A stretch of 19,233 nucleotides of DNA. Source: Porticoccus sp. GTDB lineage: Bacteria; Pseudomonadota; Gammaproteobacteria; Pseudomonadales; Porticoccaceae. The notes beneath the pieces were generated by a model. It had not been told where the DNA came from. It searched no databases and worked only from the letters and a program-made list of their open reading frames with translations. Below, in pieces: positions 16,172-19,233 of this stretch (position 1 is its first letter; every line of letters starts with the position of its first letter). Position numbers and translations under genes: made by a program. Where the stretch lies: NCBI GenBank assembly GCA_011049795.1, contig DRHD01000021.1:1-19233 (forward strand), in the 5' to 3' direction.

Positions 16172-18246
16172 AGCAACTCGGGCTCATCAATCTTTTCGAC
16201 TGCAATTTCATTTTTTTGCGATTCACTAAAGTAGATATGGTAGATATCCGCAAGGTCCAAAATAAAGGCCACACTGCCATCGCCCATTATGGTCGCTGCA
16301 GACACACCCGGGATCTTGCGGTAATTACTTTCTACGTTTTTCACCACCACTTGCTGCTGACCGACCAACGCATCCACCAGCAATGCATAACGACGACCCT
16401 CGCCCTCAACCATAACAGCAATGCTGCCGACGATTTCTTTATCCGCCGACTCAATACCCATGGCTTTGGAGACCAAAACCACAGGGAAGTACTCCCCTCT
16501 TACTTTAAGTAATGGAATGCCCCCAGACAGGGTATAAAGATTTTCTTCTCTTAACTGCAACGATTCAACCACAGAACTCACTGGCAGAATATAAACCTGA
16601 GAGCCAACCTTAACGGACATTCCATCCAAAATTGCAAGCGTCAGAGGCAGTATGATTTTTGTGGTAGTACCTTGTCCGGTTTTTGATACGATTTCGACGT
16701 GTCCACCCATGGCCTGTATATTTCGTTTGACCACATCCATACCCACACCGCGACCGGAAATATCACTCACTTCTTCAGCCGTCGAAAAGCCCGGTGCAAA
16801 AATCAACTGCCAGACTTCATCGTCGCTCATGCTGTCGGAGACCGTCAAACCATTCGACCGCGCCTTTGATAAAAGCTTGTCACGGTTTAATCCCGCACCA
16901 TCATCACTCACCTCAATAAGGATATTACCGCCCTGATGCTGGGCTGACAGTGTTAACTTTCCGAGGCGAGGCTTGCCCATAGCTTCACGAGCGTCGGGGG
17001 CCTCAATACCATGGTCAAGGCTATTCCTGACCAAGTGGGTCAATGGATCAATAATTCGCTCTGTTAACCCCTTATCCAGCTCTGTGGATTCACCCACTGT
17101 GACCAGTTCAATTTCTTTGCCAAGCCGTCCTGCCAAATCACGCACCAATCGAGGAAAACGACTAAACACATAATCCATTGGCAGCATGCGAATGGACATC
17201 ACCGCATCCTGAAGATCTCGAGCATTGCGCTGCAACAGGTTAATACCATTTAACAGGGCATCATTCTCCGACCTATCCAGAGTACTGGCTGTTTCATTAA
17301 GCATCGACTGAGTAATAATCAACTCGCCCACCAGATTAATCACCTGGTCAATTTTGTCCACAGCCACCCTAAGTGACGCATTTTCGGTATCCGCAGGTCT
17401 CTTCGCTTTTTTACCTTTGTTGGCTTTAACCACTTTGTCAGCTTCAACCGCTTGGACGACGTCTTGTTTTACCGTTTCAGTCTTTTTATCATCCTCTGCT
17501 GAAAATAGTTCAATGCCTGCAGCGGCAAGCTCATCATTTTGACTATCCTGTGCCTGGGAACTGCCTTCTGGCTCTGCTGCCGCTGAAACGGGGTGTATTT
17601 CAATCTGTTCGGAGTCGAGAATAAAGCACATGACCGCTTCGATATCGTCAGCGGTTACACTGGTTTCTAAAATAACCTCATAGTTATCGTCTTTTTTGCC
17701 TTGGGAGGAAATGCTGCCCAGGTTCTCAAGCTCATCGACCAAAGACTGAACATCTTCCTCACCGACACCTTTAAAGAGCACAGCCAAACAACTACCCTGT
17801 GACTCGGAGGCGGTATCTTCAGACACATTTCCAGTACCACTGACGCCCCGATCCTTACGTACTTCATTTTTCCCAACTTCATCAAGTAAATGACATATCT
17901 CTTCGTAGGCATCCTGCTCTGGTGTTGTTTCACTCCGGTAAGCTTCAATCTGATCCATCAAAACATCTTTTGTTTTAAGGAATAAATCGACAATCTCTTT
18001 GGTAAGGGTCAGCTCGCCCTGGCGAGCATGATCAAGCAGGTTTTCCAGTATATGCGTTGTTTGCTGCAACAAATCAAAACCGAATGTTCCTGCGCCGCCC
18101 TTGATAGAGTGTGCAGCACGGAATATAGCATTCACCTGCTCCGAGTCAGGATCGTCCAAATCCAGACTCAACAGGTAATTTTCCATATCTGTCAGCAGCT
18201 CATCAGCTTCCTGAAAAAACGTACTGTAAAAATCACTCATATCCAT
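16162..18246 (-). CDS. cheA: CheA, chemotaxis sensor histidine kinase
   Basis: CheA autophosphorylates in response to receptor arrays and passes phosphate to CheY and CheB. The 694-residue product has P1 (about 1-125, phospho-acceptor His46 in FRAAHSIKGGAGTFGF), a P2-like region (about 150-220) between low-complexity linkers, P3 dimerisation (about 290-355), P4 ATPase (about 356-535: N-box Asn408 in HLVRNSLDHG, DDGAG at 448-452, GRGVGMD at 498-504) and a P5 CheW-like domain (about 540-675). The MDMSDFYSTFFQEADELL start resembles CheA of Che2/F7-type clusters. The start at 18246 has AAGAG about eight bases upstream. It is the only cheA in the window, so it probably serves both CheY proteins. 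Confidence 0.97.
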   Translation of the reverse strand: MDMSDFYSTFFQEADELLTDMENYLLSLDLDDPDSEQVNAIFRAAHSIKGGAGTFGFDLLQQTTHILENLLDHARQGELTLTKEIVDLFLKTKDVLMDQIEAYRSETTPEQDAYEEICHLLDEVGKNEVRKDRGVSGTGNVSEDTASESQGSCLAVLFKGVGEEDVQSLVDELENLGSISSQGKKDDNYEVILETSVTADDIEAVMCFILDSEQIEIHPVSAAAEPEGSSQAQDSQNDELAAAGIELFSAEDDKKTETVKQDVVQAVEADKVVKANKGKKAKRPADTENASLRVAVDKIDQVINLVGELIITQSMLNETASTLDRSENDALLNGINLLQRNARDLQDAVMSIRMLPMDYVFSRFPRLVRDLAGRLGKEIELVTVGESTELDKGLTERIIDPLTHLVRNSLDHGIEAPDAREAMGKPRLGKLTLSAQHQGGNILIEVSDDGAGLNRDKLLSKARSNGLTVSDSMSDDEVWQLIFAPGFSTAEEVSDISGRGVGMDVVKRNIQAMGGHVEIVSKTGQGTTTKIILPLTLAILDGMSVKVGSQVYILPVSSVVESLQLREENLYTLSGGIPLLKVRGEYFPVVLVSKAMGIESADKEIVGSIAVMVEGEGRRYALLVDALVGQQQVVVKNVESNYRKIPGVSAATIMGDGSVAFILDLADIYHIYFSESQKNEIAVEKIDEPELLTA

Positions 18247-18602
18247 TAGTTATCACTCTTAATTTGAAGACACTGTTTAGGCACTGCCATTTGTCTTCCA
18301 GTGTTTCTCTACGCTGTTTGTGAATGGTCCGACTAGCTTGTTTTTTTAAAGCTATTAACGTATTTACACACAACAGGGTAGACACCAACTATTCGGTAAC
18401 AATACCGGTACAACGATCTACAGAACCACCGCTCTTCATCTCCGACGTAAGCTTTCATTCTGAAAAACGAGAGCCTCATAATAGCCAGGCTCAAACACTT
18501 CAATCTCATGAATACACATCATATTTGGACGCAAACCCCTACCCTGTGCTTTTATCCGATTGGCGAAAAATGATTACCGCAGTCTGGGGAGCCTTACCGT
18601 CA

Positions 18603-18746
18603 TTAGCGACAAGAAACACGCCAACAAAAAATATACAGCTCTGTGAGCTGTAATTCTGTGAGCTGTAATAGCGCCATCACATATTCACGAGTCGAAGCTA
18701 AGGCACCGCAGACAATCACAACAACAAAGCAGGCAAAGATCAGCAC
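18603..18746 (-). CDS. Possible 47-aa small membrane peptide downstream of the FliA-type promoter
   Basis: The frame starts at GTG 18746 with AAGGG seven bases before it, some 30 bp after the -10 box of the promoter at 18777-18803, and stops at TAA. The predicted peptide begins with a hydrophobic stretch (LIFACFVVVIVCGALA) that could span the membrane. A segment containing a five-residue repeat (LQLTE twice) follows, then a Cys/Arg-rich end. No family is recognised. The position and ribosome site support it, but its shortness and non-ATG start leave it uncertain; it could be leader RNA of cheA. Confidence 0.3.
   Translation of the reverse strand: MLIFACFVVVIVCGALASTREYVMALLQLTELQLTELYIFCWRVSCR
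18640..18669. repeat. Perfect 15 bp tandem duplication
   Basis: The 15-mer TCTGTGAGCTGTAAT occurs twice in direct succession. In the minus-strand 47-codon frame it adds five residues without shifting the frame; in the plus-strand frame that ends here it contains the stop. Confidence 0.95.
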
Positions 18747-18776
18747 AGTACAACCCTTACTACCAACATAATGGTT

Positions 18777-18803
18777 TTATCGGCTGTTTGATGAAGAGCT
18801 TGA
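18777..18803 (-). promoter_or_regulatory. FliA (sigma-28) promoter candidate upstream of cheA
   Basis: Read on the minus strand, TCAAGCTC (18803-18796) is followed by 11 bases and a perfect GCCGATAA -10 box (18784-18777). The -35 is weaker than consensus (TCAA for TAAA). It faces cheA but lies about 530 bp before its start, which would give a long leader that may encode the 47-aa peptide. Confidence 0.65.
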
Positions 18804-18847
18804 GGTAAAAAAGAGGACTTTAGTTAATAACGAGTAAAACGGGCATA

Positions 18848-18890
18848 AAAGGATAGTCGATTGCGAAAAACAGCTTAGCTGCCATCCTTT
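18848..18890 (-). terminator. Possible terminator downstream of flhC
   Basis: Outer arms AAAGGAT (18848-18854) and ATCCTTT (18884-18890) enclose a small inner hairpin built on CAGCTTAGCTG (18871-18881), which on the minus strand is followed by TTTTT. The inner stem is short (four strong pairs plus wobble), so this is a tentative terminator located between flhC and the cheA promoter. Confidence 0.35.
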
Positions 18891-18973
18891 CTTAGCACCC
18901 AGATACTTTAAGGTTTGATTTCTACCGCATGATCCTGGCAGATGGACTTTTTACTCATTGGAAATCAATGATA

Positions 18974-19214
18974 TCAAGCATTTTCTGGCTTTTTAATCCC
19001 TTTTAGTGGTTTTCCCGCCCTTGAGGGAGGCTGACAAATACCACAAATAAATATCTTTTCAGGTTCATGAGCATGAACAACAAACTTACAGTCACAAACT
19101 GTACAGTTACATACATCGAGTAGATCGTTTTCAAAAAATCGAACCATGGTCCAGGCACGGGTCAAGCTTAGAACCGGCTCTATATCATCCAGCGCCATCT
19201 GCTCAGTGTAGAGG
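18974..19214 (-). CDS. flhC: FlhC, flagellar master transcription regulator subunit (C-terminal 79 residues; 5' end lost at contig end)
   Basis: FlhC joins FlhD to form the activator of early flagellar genes. Only the C-terminal part remains, of a protein normally near 190 residues. It shows the SLTRAWTMVRFF segment, the zinc-site cysteines as two CxxC pairs (CTVC and CGIC) flanking FVVHAHEPEKIF, and the family signature ICGICQPPSRA. The open frame extends past 19214 as MCIRDS, but those residues come from adapter sequence. The start and flhD lie outside the assembled sequence. Its place upstream of the che genes mirrors enterobacterial and Burkholderia loci. Confidence 0.92.
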
Positions 19215-19233
19215 CTGTCTCTTATACACATCT
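19215..19233. other. Tn5/Nextera mosaic-end adapter left at the contig end (artefact)
   Basis: CTGTCTCTTATACACATCT is exactly the 19-base Tn5 transposase mosaic end used in Nextera libraries. It sits flush with the end of the window and interrupts flhC. It translates as MCIRDS, a well-known contamination signature. It should be trimmed and is not part of the genome. Confidence 0.97.

Larger units (their letters stand above)
18247..18973. other. Long intergenic region between flhC and cheA
   Basis: This is about 730 bp without a recognised gene. It holds a possible terminator after flhC (18848-18890), a FliA-type promoter (18777-18803), a possible 47-aa peptide gene (18603-18746) and a 15 bp tandem duplication (18640-18669). 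The 356 bp between that peptide frame and cheA show only short frames. The motAB genes, which commonly lie between flhC and cheA in enterobacteria, are absent. Confidence 0.65.

Noticed and set aside
18436..18522. 28-codon minus-strand frame (begins MMCIHEIEVF)
   Set aside because: Reads protein-like but is very short, lacks a clear ribosome site and could be chance or a remnant; not called.
18324..18653. 109-codon plus-strand frame between cheA and flhC
   Set aside because: No ribosome site, no recognised family and no coding-like composition; it runs antisense to the region that would be transcribed from the FliA-type promoter. Not excluded, but unsupported.

Overview
The window is a motility and chemotaxis locus from a flagellated proteobacterium with moderate GC. 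It most likely comes from a gammaproteobacterium, and a betaproteobacterium is less likely. The evidence is an E. coli-like CheY and CheZ, FlhA and FlhB, a flagellar master-regulator subunit FlhC, and promoters of the sigma-28 (FliA) type. The genus cannot be named from the sequence. The right end is a sequencing artefact: the last 19 bases are the Tn5/Nextera mosaic end, so the biological sequence stops at about 19214.

Layout, left to right. 1-2377 (minus strand): flhA, cut by the left edge, overlapping flhB, both flagellar export-gate genes. 2378-2774: an intergenic region with a good FliA-type promoter facing right. 2775-7824 (plus strand): a signalling block made of a soluble PAS-GAF-PAS hybrid histidine kinase, a translationally coupled REC/HD-GYP response regulator (probable c-di-GMP phosphodiesterase), and a GGDEF protein with two degenerate receiver-like domains. 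8030-18246 (minus strand, listed in transcription order): cheA, cheY, cheZ, then a 484 bp gap with a second FliA-type promoter, then a second cheY, a doubtful 83-codon frame, cheW, a chemoreceptor, cheR, cheD and cheB. 18247-18973: a long intergenic region with a third FliA-type promoter and a possible 47-aa membrane peptide. 18974-19214: the 3' end of flhC.

The most notable gene is the chemoreceptor at 10713-13220. It has no membrane segments. It starts with a flavohaemoglobin-type globin domain that keeps the haem-pocket residues. Two PAS domains that look like tandem duplicates, a HAMP-like linker and a signalling hairpin of about 36 heptads follow. It ends in a basic tail capped by WEEF, a CheR-docking pentapeptide. 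The order cheY-cheW-receptor-cheR-cheD-cheB matches the Pseudomonas aeruginosa Che2 / Vibrio cluster III type (class F7), whose receptor Aer2 senses O2 with haem PAS domains. Here a globin has been added and cheY-cheZ sits between cheA and the rest.

How the parts may work together (inference): FlhDC switches on FliA; FliA transcribes cheA, the second cheY operon and the kinase/HD-GYP operon. A soluble haem receptor would report O2, NO or another gas to CheA. Phospho-CheY would act on the motor and CheZ would reset it. CheR, CheB and CheD would adapt the receptor. In parallel, the kinase, whose first PAS resembles Aer/NifL flavin-PAS domains, would tune c-di-GMP through the HD-GYP protein against the neighbouring GGDEF protein.
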